A DNA stretch of 64,000 nt, taken from NCBI GenBank assembly GCA_036250195.1, contig JAVHZZ010000001.1, positions 391,852,783 to 391,916,782 of the forward strand. The letters run 5' to 3'. The stretch comes from Mixophyes australis. Taxonomy: Eukaryota > Chordata > Amphibia > Anura > Limnodynastidae. How positions within the stretch are numbered: the first letter of the stretch is position 1; every line of letters begins with the position of its first letter. The notes under the pieces are model-generated. The model saw only the letters and a list, made by a program, of their open reading frames with translations. It did no database searches and was not told the origin of the DNA. Positions 53,041 to 63,120 of this stretch are shown one piece after another. A program made the translations under genes and the position numbers.

Positions 53041-53842
53041 GTACCAATGGGCTTATATACTGCTGGATTGGCTTTGCAAATGTGGTTATAATTATTTTTT
53101 TTTAAAATTTTTTATTTTAATTTTTTTTATAACTTTTTTTTTTTTTTTAAAAACTTGGGAATAATGGGGAAATAACTATGCCCTTAGAAGCACAGAGCAC
53201 AGGACACAGCACCACTGGACTGAACAGGACACAGCGCAGGACCCAGCAGCACTACTGAACTCAGCAGGACAGAGCACAGGACACAGCACCACTGGACTGA
53301 TACTGCAGAATGTGTGAACTTGGTAATATTGCAGTACCAATGGGCTTATACTGCAGGATTGGTTGTGCAAATTTTGTTGTAATTAAAAAAAAATGTAATT
53401 AGTTTTTTGTATTTTTTTTAAATAACTTTTTTTTATTTTTTTAAACACTTTGGAATATTGGGGAAATAACTTTGCCCTTAGAAGCACAGAGCACAGGACA
53501 CAACACCACTGGACTGAGCACAGCACAGCACAGCACAGCACAGCACTTAACTGAACAGCACAGAACTTTACTGAACAGCACGAGATATAGCAGGACAGAG
53601 GACCACCTAACACACCCTCCCTCTACCCTGATCAATGCCCGAGTGAAGATGGCAGCGACTAGCGGGGAATTTATAGGATCCGAGTATCGCGAGATCCGAC
53701 AACGGGATTATGAGTCAGAGCCTCAGTTTCAGATTTGAATTTGGCGCCAATACCCGGATCTGTCTCGGATCCGACTCGGATCGGCAACGTTCGGGTGTGC
53801 TCGGATTTCATAAATCCGAGTGCGCTCATCTCTACTGGTTAC

Positions 53843-55466
53843 TGGCTCTTCTTATATTTGAGTACTGATACCAGAATTACCTGATTCCTGCACTAAAAAA
53901 ATATTTATTTAATAAATTATTTCATAAATTATTTTGCTCAAGTTTCATTTTTTTTTTTCATTCTTTTAGTGCAATTCTGAGATCATGTTACCAAAACAGG
54001 CATTACAATTGTTTATGTACTGCTGTGATTCTTGATAGATAAGTTCCCCATGCTTTTGCAAGAGCCGCCCATAACTCACTTTATATATAGGGTGAACCAA
54101 AAAAAAGCACTAATGTTTTTCAGCCTTTGATTAATCTGTTGGGCTAAACAAATGTGTTATGAAACCCTGGAGATGTTATCATTTACTTCCCTCTGAAGCA
54201 CAAATTCCACTTGGTCTCCTGGAATAAATTTTGAGTGTGCCTCTAATACCATGTGGTTGACTGTGACCAGGAGGTGACCAATTTATACACATAGGGCCTG
54301 AGTCATTAAGGCAAGCAAAGGAGTAAATGTTCTCTGGGACAAACCATGTTACAATGTAAGGGGTGCAAATCAGTTTATTATTTTGTACATAAGTTAAATA
54401 CTGTCTGTTTTTTTCATCTAGCACACAAATACTTGCTAGCTTTATTATTACATTGAAATATAAAGTTGATCTAGGACATGCCCTACCCAAACTATAAATC
54501 TGCCTCACATTTTAAATTCACCTCCCCCTCCAAAACAACATGGTTTTGCCCAGGTGCAAATGTTACTCCTTTTTTATGCTTTACTCTCCTTAATGACTCA
54601 GGCCCATAGACTGCTAGTGCAGGCAAAAGAGTGCAAGTATGGGTCTTGGGTGGTAGACAATTTCTTTATACAGGAATAGAGTGATCAGAGCTACCAGGAC
54701 TACCAGAGTGCCTTGTCACTATGGTTTCAATCAGTTGCTTGCCTTCCTCTGTACTGAGATACTGACTTAGAGGCCCAAAATGCCACCAGAGACAATGTCC
54801 TCCTAATCACTGGCACTGATATTATGGCATCCTACAGCCGACTTACTTATATGCTGCTGTGATTTTTTGCAACGTAAATTTGCTTGGAGGAAACACAAGT
54901 TTAGGACAATTGTTAGTGTAGAAGTGATCTCTTGTAGAACAGACTGTTACATTAAGACAATTATAGGTAATAATCAAGAGACATAACCTATACTACTATC
55001 CAATCATTACTCTGCAGCAGTTTATCGTCATTAGAGAATCTGTTGACCTAGTTCTACTGCAGTTCTGTACACTTATTTGTTCTCACTAGACATAAGAAGT
55101 AAGATTATGATGTTTTTAATCACCAAAGGCCAGATTTACAGTGTGCATGAATGCATACTTTTAAGTTGCAAAAAGAGTAAACATTAACATAGAAATAATT
55201 ATCTCAAGGTTTTTTTTAAAGTTAATTTTTCTCCTAGTTGTCAAACCTTATTATTGTCACGAATGTTTATAAAGTTACCTTATTGTGTCTTGCACTACTT
55301 ATCATTATGTCACATAGGTTGTTCAAGTAGCATATCAGTTACCCCTGGTTTTGTCATGTGATTATCCAGCTGTATGTGCATCTTTTATCTGGGTATATTA
55401 GGGTGCTGTCCACATATGAGAACACATGGATTAAGCTGTTATTTATGCTATGATTTTGAGAAAAGG
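53843..55466. other. Unrecognised AT-rich sequence
   Basis: No gene or repeat recognised. A 109-codon open frame at 54179-54508 (minus) has no motif. Confidence 0.35.
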
Positions 55467-55474
55467 CATATAGT

Positions 55475-55870
55475 CAGGGCCGTCTTTCCCATTAGGCACG
55501 ATGGGCAGGTGCCCGGGGGCCCAGGGGGAAAGAGGGCCCTGGCAGGCCTGCTGTAAAAAAAAATCCTGTAAAGAAAAAAAAAGAAACGTACCTTTTGCGG
55601 TCACCTGACCGTTCAGGTCAGGTGACGATCCGGCTCACTCCTTGATCCTCTCTTCCGTGATGAGCTCGCAGTGAATGTCGGGCGTGATGACGTCATCACG
55701 CCAGACATTCACTGCGAGCACAGCATGGAGGAGCACAGAAGAGGATTCAGCGCATCGTGATTGAAAGGTAAGTATATATAATCCTTTTTTTTTTTACTTA
55801 TATATTTATATATAGGGGCCCCGGTGCACTGCTGTGCCCGGGGGCCCATACTATTGTTAAGGTGGCCCTG
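55475..55870. mobile_element. hAT-type MITE (396 bp, CAGGGCCGTCTTT family)
   Basis: Starts CAGGGCCGTCTTTCCC and ends AAGGTGGCCCTG. It is flanked by CATATAGT (55467-55474) and CATACAGT (55871-55878), an 8-bp duplication with one mismatch. It contains an internal inverted pair around ATTCACTGCGAGC. Non-coding. Confidence 0.85.
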
Positions 55871-55949
55871 CATACAGTGGTAAGAGTGGTAGTGTGAATG
55901 GAGTCTTCACAAACTGATAGGGTCATACAAAATGTTGTTGCTCTATCTA

Positions 55950-56303
55950 TCATCATCATCACCATTTATTTATATAGCGCCACTGATTCCTCAGCGCTGT
56001 ACAGAGAACTCATTCACATCAGTCCCTGCCCCATTGGAGCTTACAGTCTAAATTCCCTAACACACACACACACAGACACAATGAGAGAGAGAGACAAGGG
56101 TCAATTTTGATAGCAGCCAATTAACCTACTAGTATGTTTTTGGAGTGTGGGAGGAAACCGGAGCACTTGGAGGAAACCCATGCAAACACGGGGAGAACAT
56201 ACAAACTCCACACAGATAAGGCCATGGTCGGGAATTGAACTCATGACCGCAGCGCTGTGAGGCAGAAGTGCTAACCACTTAGCCACCGTGCTGCTAAGTG
56301 CCA
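55950..56303 (-). mobile_element. tRNA-derived SINE with L2-like tail
   Basis: On the minus strand the head reads GCACGGTGGCTAAGTGGTTA with an RNA polymerase III A box (TGGCTAAGTGG, 56275-56285) and B box (GAGTTCAATTC, 56231-56241). It is followed by the conserved central text with GTGTGGAGTTTGTATGTTC and GGTTTCCTCCCACACTCC, then an L2-type tail (CTGTACAGCGCTGAGG, TATATAAATAAATGG) and (GAT)n. It is not a tRNA gene: the acceptor stem is not paired and the body continues far beyond tRNA length. Copied in trans by L2 machinery (family knowledge). Confidence 0.85.
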
Positions 56304-56406
56304 ACGATGTGAGGCTCTAATAAGTTAACAGGGGTGCACAATGATGAAGACATAGGAATGGAGAAAGAGTTAAAGATGTAATAATTGGTGATCTTGTGTT
56401 GCCAAT

Positions 56407-57222
56407 TGTTAGGAACTCCCTAGCCAGCACAATAAAACTCGGAGTCTATTCCGAAAGCCTGGTGTTCGCTGGAGCCCCTAGTGGTGGGGACAGACTTGGC
56501 CGCAGGCTGACAGAGGGTCGAGAATCGTATACCGGCTAAGGAGAACCCAGGAGTGGAGTGATTGGCGGACAGCAGCGTGGGGTTCAGGCAGAGAAAACCA
56601 AGGTCAGAGGTCACAAGCACAGGTTCGGAATCCAGGGACAAGCGAAAGGTCAGGGACACTGGCGGAGGAGCAGAATCCGGTTTTCAGGCAAATGGTCAGG
56701 GTCAGAAGCGTAGGTTCAAGGTCCAGGAACTAACAAGGGTCATACACGGGAAGTCAGTCACAGGTATTAACACCAAGCAGAGAGAGCACAAGCAGGCAGC
56801 AGAACTGAGAACAGGACGCTATAACCGGCAGTGAGGCTCATTCCTCACTGCCTTATATAGTACATATGGCCAATCAGGACACAGTTCAGAATGTGTCCTC
56901 AGCTGCAGTATAATAGATATGCAGAGCCTGCAGACAATCATGTCTACAGAGTGCCAGCAGTAATAAAGCTTAGATTAGCCTTGATTGGCTGAACCTGAGA
57001 GATATGCAGGGCTGGCCCTACCTGAACTTGTGCTCACGCGCCCGGCTGTTTGACAGCTGGCCGGGCGCGGCGTCAGAGAGACCAAGGTGTCCCGGTTGTT
57101 GCCCAGGCAACCGGGACACAGAAACCAGAAGTGACGCCCCGGTTGCCGTAGCAACGGCCGGGACGTCACTAGGAGAACCAGGAGAGTCACGGCAGTGCCC
57201 GGGGCCGCCGCGACCACTAACA
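56407..57222 (-). repeat. 3' LTR of the chromovirus (816 bp)
   Basis: In minus sense it starts TGTTAGTGGTCG and ends TTCCTAACA. Directly upstream is the polypurine tract AGTGGGGGGGGGTAC. It has a TATA box CTATATAAGG (about 56850). A related LTR in the opposite orientation sits inside this element's own pol at 59916-60614. Confidence 0.85.
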
Positions 57223-57578
57223 GTACCCCCCCCCACTTGAGGAGGGGTCAAGGAACCCCGACATCCAGGCTTCGTGGGGAACTTCTTGAAAAATTCTTTA
57301 ACGAGTCTCCCAGCGTGGAGACGCCTCTGTGGTATCCAAGATCGCTCCTCAGGGCCATAACCCTTCCAATGTACAAGGAATTGAACTTGACCTTGAACTT
57401 TCCTTGAGTCAAGGATACTTTCGACAATATATTCATGGTCTCCGTTCACCATCAGAGGCCGGGGCCTGTTAGAGGAAGGCCGATTGAATTTGCTGGGAGC
57501 AGCAGCTTTCTTCAGAAGAGAACAATGGAATGTAGAAGTTATTTTTAAAGAAGGTGGTAGTTTTAGCCTGAACGCCAC
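57018..57578 (-). pseudogene. Chromovirus integrase C-terminus and chromodomain
   Basis: The frame continues from the integrase after a premature stop at about 57615. It contains the GPF-adjacent sheet region (FRLKLPPSLKI, FHCSLLK) and then a chromodomain: HEYIVESILDSR, VQFLVHWKGYGPEERSWIP. Chromodomains at this position direct integration toward methylated histone H3 chromatin. The aromatic-cage pattern (Y, W, and the W of ERSWIP) is preserved. The C-terminal end past about residue 110 overlaps LTR sequence and is probably not part of the native protein. Confidence 0.85.
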
Positions 57579-57617
57579 TGGATTTAACTTTTTTTCAATT
57601 GAAAACGGTCCAATGTA

Positions 57618-58424
57618 TCAGGGCCCCAGCTTCCTGCAAGGTTGCCGCAACTTGATGTTCCGTGTCGACAACCAGACCCGATCCCCCACTTTCAAGAAAC
57701 ATGGAGCACGATGGCGATCAGCGAAGAACTTTGACTTTTGGGAGGCTTGACCTAGTGCAGAGTGCACCTTTTTCCAGACAGACCTCAACCTGGCAGTAAA
57801 GGCAGGTGTTCCAGAATCCCCACTGGGAACAGCAGAAGAGAAAGAGTTAGATTTCGGGTGGAACTCGAGGTTGCAGAAGAATATGGATGTGTGTGTTGTG
57901 GAATGGCAGGAATGGTTGTAAGCGAATTCCGCCCAGGGCAAGAGAGAGGACCAGTTATCGTGGAACTTGGAAACATAGATGCGTAGGAACTATTCCAAGG
58001 ACTGGTTGGTTCTTTCTGTCTGCCCATTTGACTGAGGGTGATACGCAGAGGACAGACTGATACTGATTCCAATGGACTTACAAAAGGATCTCCAAAATTG
58101 TGCGATAAACTGGGATCCTCGGTCCGAGACGATGTCTTCTGGAAGACCGTGGAGACGGAAGATGTGTGTCAGAAACAAGGTGGCCAAGGTCCTGGCATCA
58201 GGTAGTTTGGGTAAGGATATAAAATGTGCCATCTTACTGAATCGGTCCACGACTACCCAAATGGTGTTATGACCCGCGAATACTGGAAGGTCAATAATAA
58301 AATCCATCGAAAGATGGGTCCAAGGCCTGCTTGGAGCAGGCAAGGGTAACAGTAGACCAGAAGGACGGTTTCTAGCAGATTTATTTCTGGCACATTCAGG
58401 GCAAGCACGGACGTAAGTCTCCAC
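57618..58424 (-). pseudogene. Chromovirus integrase catalytic core
   Basis: Same reading frame as the RT. The DDE core is recognisable: MDFIIDLP (first Asp), IVSDRGSQF (second Asp) and [11 protein letters not shown] (Glu). A zinc-binding-type segment ([14 protein letters not shown]) precedes it. TAG at about 57987 cuts the frame shortly after the catalytic Glu; the rest resumes at 57941 (WAEFAYN, DRVWLS). A further TGA stands near 57615. Catalytic residues are intact but the stops prevent a full protein. Confidence 0.85.
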
Positions 58425-58451
58425 ATCAGCAGATAAGGTGGGCCACCAAAG

Positions 58452-58922
58452 TCAGCGAGAAAGCATTTCAATAGTCTTACGAATTCCAGGATGACCAGCT
58501 GAGCGGTTGTTGTGACCCTCTATGAGGACGGATTTTCTTAGGAGAACCGGAACAAATAATTTGTTGGCAGGTGTCTGAACTGGAGCAATTTTCTGGAACT
58601 GTCGGATTGTGGCTCCCAGTTCCCGGGTTAGTCCGAGATGAATAGAGGTCGAAGGAACAATAGGCAGCGGGTCAGGAGACTGAGGATGATGGGCCAAAAA
58701 ACTTTGGGACAAAGAACCAGCTTTAGTATTTTTTGAACCTGGATGGAATGTGGTGAGGAACCTAGATCTGGTGAAGAATAGGGCCCAGCGGGCCTGCCTG
58801 GGATTCAGAGTTTTTGCAGTCTGGATATATTGGAGGTTTTTATGGTCAGTGAAGATGGTAATGGTATGTGCAGCTCCCTCTAACCAATGTCGCCATTCCT
58901 CCAATGCCAACTTAATGGCCAA
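58452..58922 (-). pseudogene. Chromovirus RNase H and connection region
   Basis: In frame with the RT after a TGA at about 58932. Motifs AIKLALEEWRHWLEGA and FTDHKNLQYIQ belong to the gypsy RNase H; then PRQARWALFFTRSRF and a degraded form of the usual KADALSR-like box (KAGSLSQSF). A TGA at about 58449 ends the fragment just before the integrase zinc-binding region. Confidence 0.85.
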
Positions 58923-58934
58923 TAATTCACGGTT

Positions 58935-59915
58935 TCAGACATCGTAATTACTTTCAGCAGGCAGAAACTTTTTAGAGAAAAAAGCACAAGGATGTAATTT
59001 TTTACTCTGTGGGTGTTTCTGCGAGAGAATGGCACCAGCACCGACATCCGAAGCGTCTACCTCCACAATGAACGGAAGTTCTGGGTCAGGGTGTCTAAGA
59101 ACTGGAGCGGAAATGAATGCAGCTTTGAGAGCTGAAAAACTTGCCACTGCTTCTGAGGGCCACTCCACTGGGTTAGCTCCTTTTCGGGTGAGAGCGGTGA
59201 TAGGAGCCACTAACGAGGAAAATGAGCCAATAAACCTTCGATAATAATTGGCGAACCCAAGAAATCTTTGGATCGCCTTCAGGTTAGTAGGGAGGACCCA
59301 ATCTTGAATTGCCTGAACTTTAGCGGGATCCATTGCGAATCCTGATGAGGAGATGACGTACCCCAGGAAGGCCACTGGGGACACCTCGAATTTACATTTC
59401 TCCCGTTTTGCGTACAGGTGATGTTCCCGCAATTTCAATAGAACCTGGTGGACATGCTGACGATGCTGAGATAAGGATTCGGAATAGATTAAAATGTCAT
59501 CCAGATAAACAATGACTGTTTTCCCAAGGAACTCTCGTAATACATCGTTGATTAGGTCCTGAAAGATTACCGGAGCGTTGCATAAACCAAATGGTTTTAC
59601 GAGATACTCGTAATGTCCCGACTGAGTGTTGAAGGCAGTCTTCCACTCATCCCCTTTCTTGATTCGGATAAGATTGTAGGCCCCTCGGAGGTCAATCTTC
59701 GAGAATATAGTGGCTGTTTTAAGCTGATCGAACAGAATAGAAATCAATGGTAAAGGATACGTGTTCTTAATAGTGATGTTATTCAGTCCACGGAAATCGA
59801 TGCAAGGCCTAAGGCAGTCATCTTTTTTAGAAACAAAAAAGCAACCTGCACCTACGGGAGATTTAGAGGGACGAATGAATCCTTTCTTCAGGTTTTCCTC
59901 CACATATTGCTCCTC
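58935..59915 (-). pseudogene. Chromovirus reverse transcriptase core
   Basis: About 325 codons without a stop: [47 protein letters not shown] (first catalytic Asp), [12 protein letters not shown] and [12 protein letters not shown] (the catalytic YLDD box), followed by the thumb/connection with [12 protein letters not shown] and [12 protein letters not shown] (RNase H start). The catalytic residues seem intact. Upstream the frame is cut at 59915 by an LTR insertion; the preceding pol text resumes at 60615. Confidence 0.9.
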
Positions 59916-60614
59916 TGTCACGAGCCACAGTGGTACTCACAGCCGCCGCGGCTCGCTTCCCGTGCGCCCTGGCGTCCCGGCCGTCACCATGACGACCGGG
60001 ACGACACTTCCTCCCAACTCCCGACCATTGCCGAGGCAACGGTCGGACGCCCCGCGTCCCGGCAACAGGGGACAGCCAGGCGCGTGCGCAGAATTACTTA
60101 ATAGCCTGGTGGCTATCTGGCCTTAATTTATTAATTAGCCAGCCCCTGAGTCTGCTTGCAGAGCTAGGCTCTGATTGGTCCACCTGTATATTTAAGGCAG
60201 TGAGTTCTGCAAACTCACTGCCGGTTATAGTTCGGTATCCAGTCTGCTAAGCCTGCTCTTTGCCTTGTTCCTGTCTATTAGACTTGCTGTTGTTTTCCAG
60301 TGTATGACCCTTGGCTTGGATTTGGACTTTGCTTGTGAACCTCGTGACCCTGACCTCTGGCTTGAATACCGACCTCCGTGCCTGCTCGTGACCCCTGACC
60401 TCAGCTTGTTTATTGGTAACGTTGTCTGCTGCCGGCCCCTGACCTCTTCTTGGATTCCACTCCGCTTGCCTGGGTTCTCCCCAGCCGGTACACACTTTAC
60501 GACCCTCTATCAGTCCGCAGCCCAGTCTGTCCCACCCATCAGGGGCTCCAGTGAACACCTGACTGGCAGAGTAGACTCCGGGTTGTGTTGTGCCGGCTGG
60601 AGGGGTTCCTAACA
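59916..60614 (+). mobile_element. LTR inserted in the chromovirus pol (699 bp)
   Basis: Starts TGTCACGAG and ends GGTTCCTAACA, plus sense, with a TATA-like GTATATTTAAGG (about 60185). It shares text with the chromovirus 3' LTR (for example CACTGCCGGTTATAG), so it is a family relative inserted head-to-head. A possible duplication lies 2 bp outside the left end: GCTCC (59909-59913) against GCTTC (60615-60619), one mismatch. No interior remains: a solo LTR. Confidence 0.75.
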
Positions 60615-60696
60615 GCTTCATGGCCTGAGTCTCAGGGATGGATAAGGAATACAAACGCCCTTTGGGCAACTTGGAACCTGGTACTAGATTAATCGC
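60615..60696 (-). pseudogene. Stranded pol segment between two LTR insertions
   Basis: Eighty-two bases coding on the minus strand for LVPGSKLPKGRLYSLSIPET, the conserved gypsy text just upstream of the RT fingers. It shows that the two LTRs are separate insertions rather than one composite. Confidence 0.85.
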
Positions 60697-62557
60697 TGTC
60701 ACTCACCGGACTGTGAGTGCTTCTTCCCGTATATTTAGGAACCGTGGCCGTCCTCCATCCTGAGGGTCTGCGCATGCGCAGCCCTTTCAAACCCTTCAGT
60801 ACCTGTTCCTTTAACTTAATTGGCTGATCAGGCAACATTCCCTATATTAAGCACCTGTGGTCAATACCACGTTGCCTGATCTTGGAGTCTCATTCCCCAT
60901 GAGCCTCTGAAGGTGTTTCCTCGTGTATTCAGCGCTGCTGATTCCTGTGGTTTCCAGACCACTTCTACTCCTGTGGTTTCCAGACCACTTCTACTACTGT
61001 GGTTTCCAAACCACTTCAACCCTCCTGTGTATCATCGTGACTGTTAGCTGATTCCTATCCGCTGCCTCCGTGCACTACAGTCTTCCTTCCACTTCAACTC
61101 TGCTGTGTATTATCGTGACTGTTAGCTGATTCCTATCCGCTGCCTCCGTGCACTACAGTCTTCAATCTACTTCAACTCACCTGTGTGTCATCGTGACTGT
61201 TAGCTGATTCCTATCCGCTGCCTCCGTGCACTACAGTCTTCAATCCTCTTCAACTCGCCTGTGTTTCATCGTGACTGTTTGGCTGATTCCTATTTGCTGC
61301 CTCCGTGCGCTTCAGTCTTCAGCTCATCTCATCTCTCCCGTGTTTCCTCGAGACTGCTACAACTGATTCCTATCCGCTGCTCTCCGTGCTCAACAGTTCC
61401 AGCTCAGCTCTGCTCTCCTGTGTTTCATCGTGGCTGCACCTGCTGGTTGCTACCCGCTACCTCCGTGTACCTGCAGAGTCCTGCTGACCGCTACTCCTCA
61501 GTTCTACTCGTCTCTACAACAGCTGATCCGCTCTCCGTGCTTCTCAGTGTTCCTGCTGGTCTCTACTCGCCAGTCTGCATCAGATCTGCGCCTCACTGCT
61601 TTCATCTCGTCTAGACCATCGCTACTCTTCAGGGTCCACCAGGAGTCCAGTTCTACATACTACTGCTTCCTGAGTATTTGTTCCCCTGCTGGTCTACCTA
61701 CCTGTGCGCTGCACCTACTTGATTACCGCTTCACTCTTCTGGGACTTCGCATCCTGCCGGCCTCCAGCCGTTCAGGTATCTCTGCACTCCTCTCTGACAG
61801 CCTGCTCCTGAATCACGGTATGCATACTTCTCATTGACTGTGCTGGTGTATTGCATATCTTGCTGGACTGAGTTTGTTCTCCTCTGGAGTTTACTATCCG
61901 CTGAGACTATTACCATCATTGACTGTGTTATCTTTTGCCCGGATAGTTTCAGTGACTTTCTATTATTGCAGTGCTGTTCAGTCATTACTATATTGTGCAT
62001 GTTATTGTGGATCAAGTTTAAGGTGCCCGTGTATCCTCTGTATTGCAGTCTCTCCCCATGCTCCTCCTCACATATATATTCAGTGGTACAACTTGCTAGA
62101 GGCAGACCACTGATCCCTGTTTCCTGTGTCACCTGTTCCAGTATCCTCTCACATAGCAGTGGTACAACTTGCTAACGCAGACCACTGACTTCCCGGATAC
62201 CTCCACTTGGATTCCATTCCTTCACTCAGACAGCGGTACAACTTGCTATCCGCAGACCGCTGACTCTCATCACCTCCTCGTTTCTGTTGGACATTCCTCC
62301 TCACTATAGCAGTGGTACAACTTGCTACCGCAGACCACTGACTACCCTCACGTGTCCTTTGTCCATACAGTTCCTCGTCTATTACTACATCCATATTACC
62401 AGTGCTGCTAGTCATAGACTTTCCTGAGCATCTCTATCATCTGCTATTTCCTGTTCCGTGATCACCCTGCTACCAGAGTACCAAATTACCATCTATACTG
62501 CTCTGGTAAGCCTATCACCTGGTGATCCCTGGGTAAAGACTCCTAGTGCCCGTGACA
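60697..62557 (+). mobile_element. Solo LTR of 1.86 kb with internal tandem arrays, in chromovirus pol
   Basis: Starts TGTCACTCACCGG and ends AGTGCCCGTGACA. It is flanked by a perfect 5-bp duplication ATCGC (60692-60696, 62558-62562) lying in the protease/RT junction. Three arrays lie inside: three 26-bp units (60945-61020, TGTGGTTTCCAGACCAC core), about six ~79-bp units (61020-61500, ATCGTGACTGTTAGCTGATT core) and four ~75-bp units (62080-62345, GTGGTACAACTTGCTA core). A TATA-like CCTATATTAAG lies at about 60840. No coding region; the short plus-strand frames are repeat by-products. Confidence 0.9.
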
Positions 62558-62562
62558 ATCGC

Positions 62563-63106
62563 ACAGTTATATTCTCGATGTGGTGGAAGTGAATCAGCTT
62601 TCCTTTTGCAGAATATGTCACAAAAGTCCTGATAGGGTGCAGGCAGTAAATCCGGACAAGGCTGGAGAGCTCTAAGGGGTAGAGTCAGGCAAGAAGCGGA
62701 ACATTCAGGGCTCCAACGGATGATTTCCCCTCTTTTCCAATCAATAAGAGGATTATGGCTGCGAAGCCAAGGATACCCCAGAATCAATGGAGCAGAGGGA
62801 CAGGTAATTAGGAAGAAAGAGAGCTCCTCCGCATGGAGGGCTCCTACAAACAACCGAACCATTGGAGTCTTAGCGAATATTCTACCCCCCTGGCAAGGGG
62901 TTACCATCCAAACCGCAGGTGGTAATACTTGATCCCAACTTGAGATCCGGAATCTTGAGCGTCTGAGCCAAATGGATATCCAGAAAGTTCCCTGCTGCAC
63001 CGCTATCGAGGAAAGCTGTCACATCTGCGGATTTGTCACGGAAGACTAGACATCCAGGGACCAACAAAGAGTTTTCTGAAGAGACAATCTGAAGGCCTAA
63101 GCGCAC
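62563..63106 (-). pseudogene. Chromovirus aspartic protease and pol start
   Basis: Frame 62882-63106 carries the protease active site FLDSGAAGNFLD. After a frameshift around 62905-62930 the next frame continues with MVRLFVGALHAEELSFFLI, the flap/C-terminal signature LILGYPWLRSHNPLIDW, and a segment ending in PPHREYNCAI, where the LTR at 60697-62557 interrupts it. The catalytic DSG is intact, but the frameshift and the insertion make the gene non-functional. Confidence 0.85.
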
Positions 63107-63120
63107 CTCTTCTCCAGCGC

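Larger units (their letters stand above)
49451..53834 (-). mobile_element. hAT transposon, 4.4 kb, perfect TSD, catalytic core deleted
   Basis: Flanked by the 8-bp duplication CTGGTTAC (49443-49450, 53835-53842). Ends TAGGGATGTGCACCGG and, complemented, TAGAGATGAGCGCACTCGG. Minus-strand coding: N-terminal ORFs (52012-52771) and a C-terminal dimerisation remnant (about 51390-51720), but no catalytic middle between them. About half of the element is tandem arrays: six ~78-bp units (49770-50200), three 100-bp units (50690-50990), five ~50-bp units (52810-53040) and ACAGCACAGG-rich repeats (53190-53600). The 1.3-kb copy at 4078 is a shorter relative. Confidence 0.88.

Noticed and set aside
56220..56303. 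Possible tRNA gene from A/B boxes
   Set aside because: The tRNA-like head continues into a SINE body and L2-like tail; the acceptor stem does not pair.
57785..58072. 95-codon minus-strand frame overlapping the integrase
   Set aside because: Out-of-frame shadow of the integrase coding sequence.
61261..61837. Plus-strand open frames of 117 and 135 codons
   Set aside because: Products of the tandem arrays in the 1.86-kb LTR; no domain and no reason to expect coding in an LTR.
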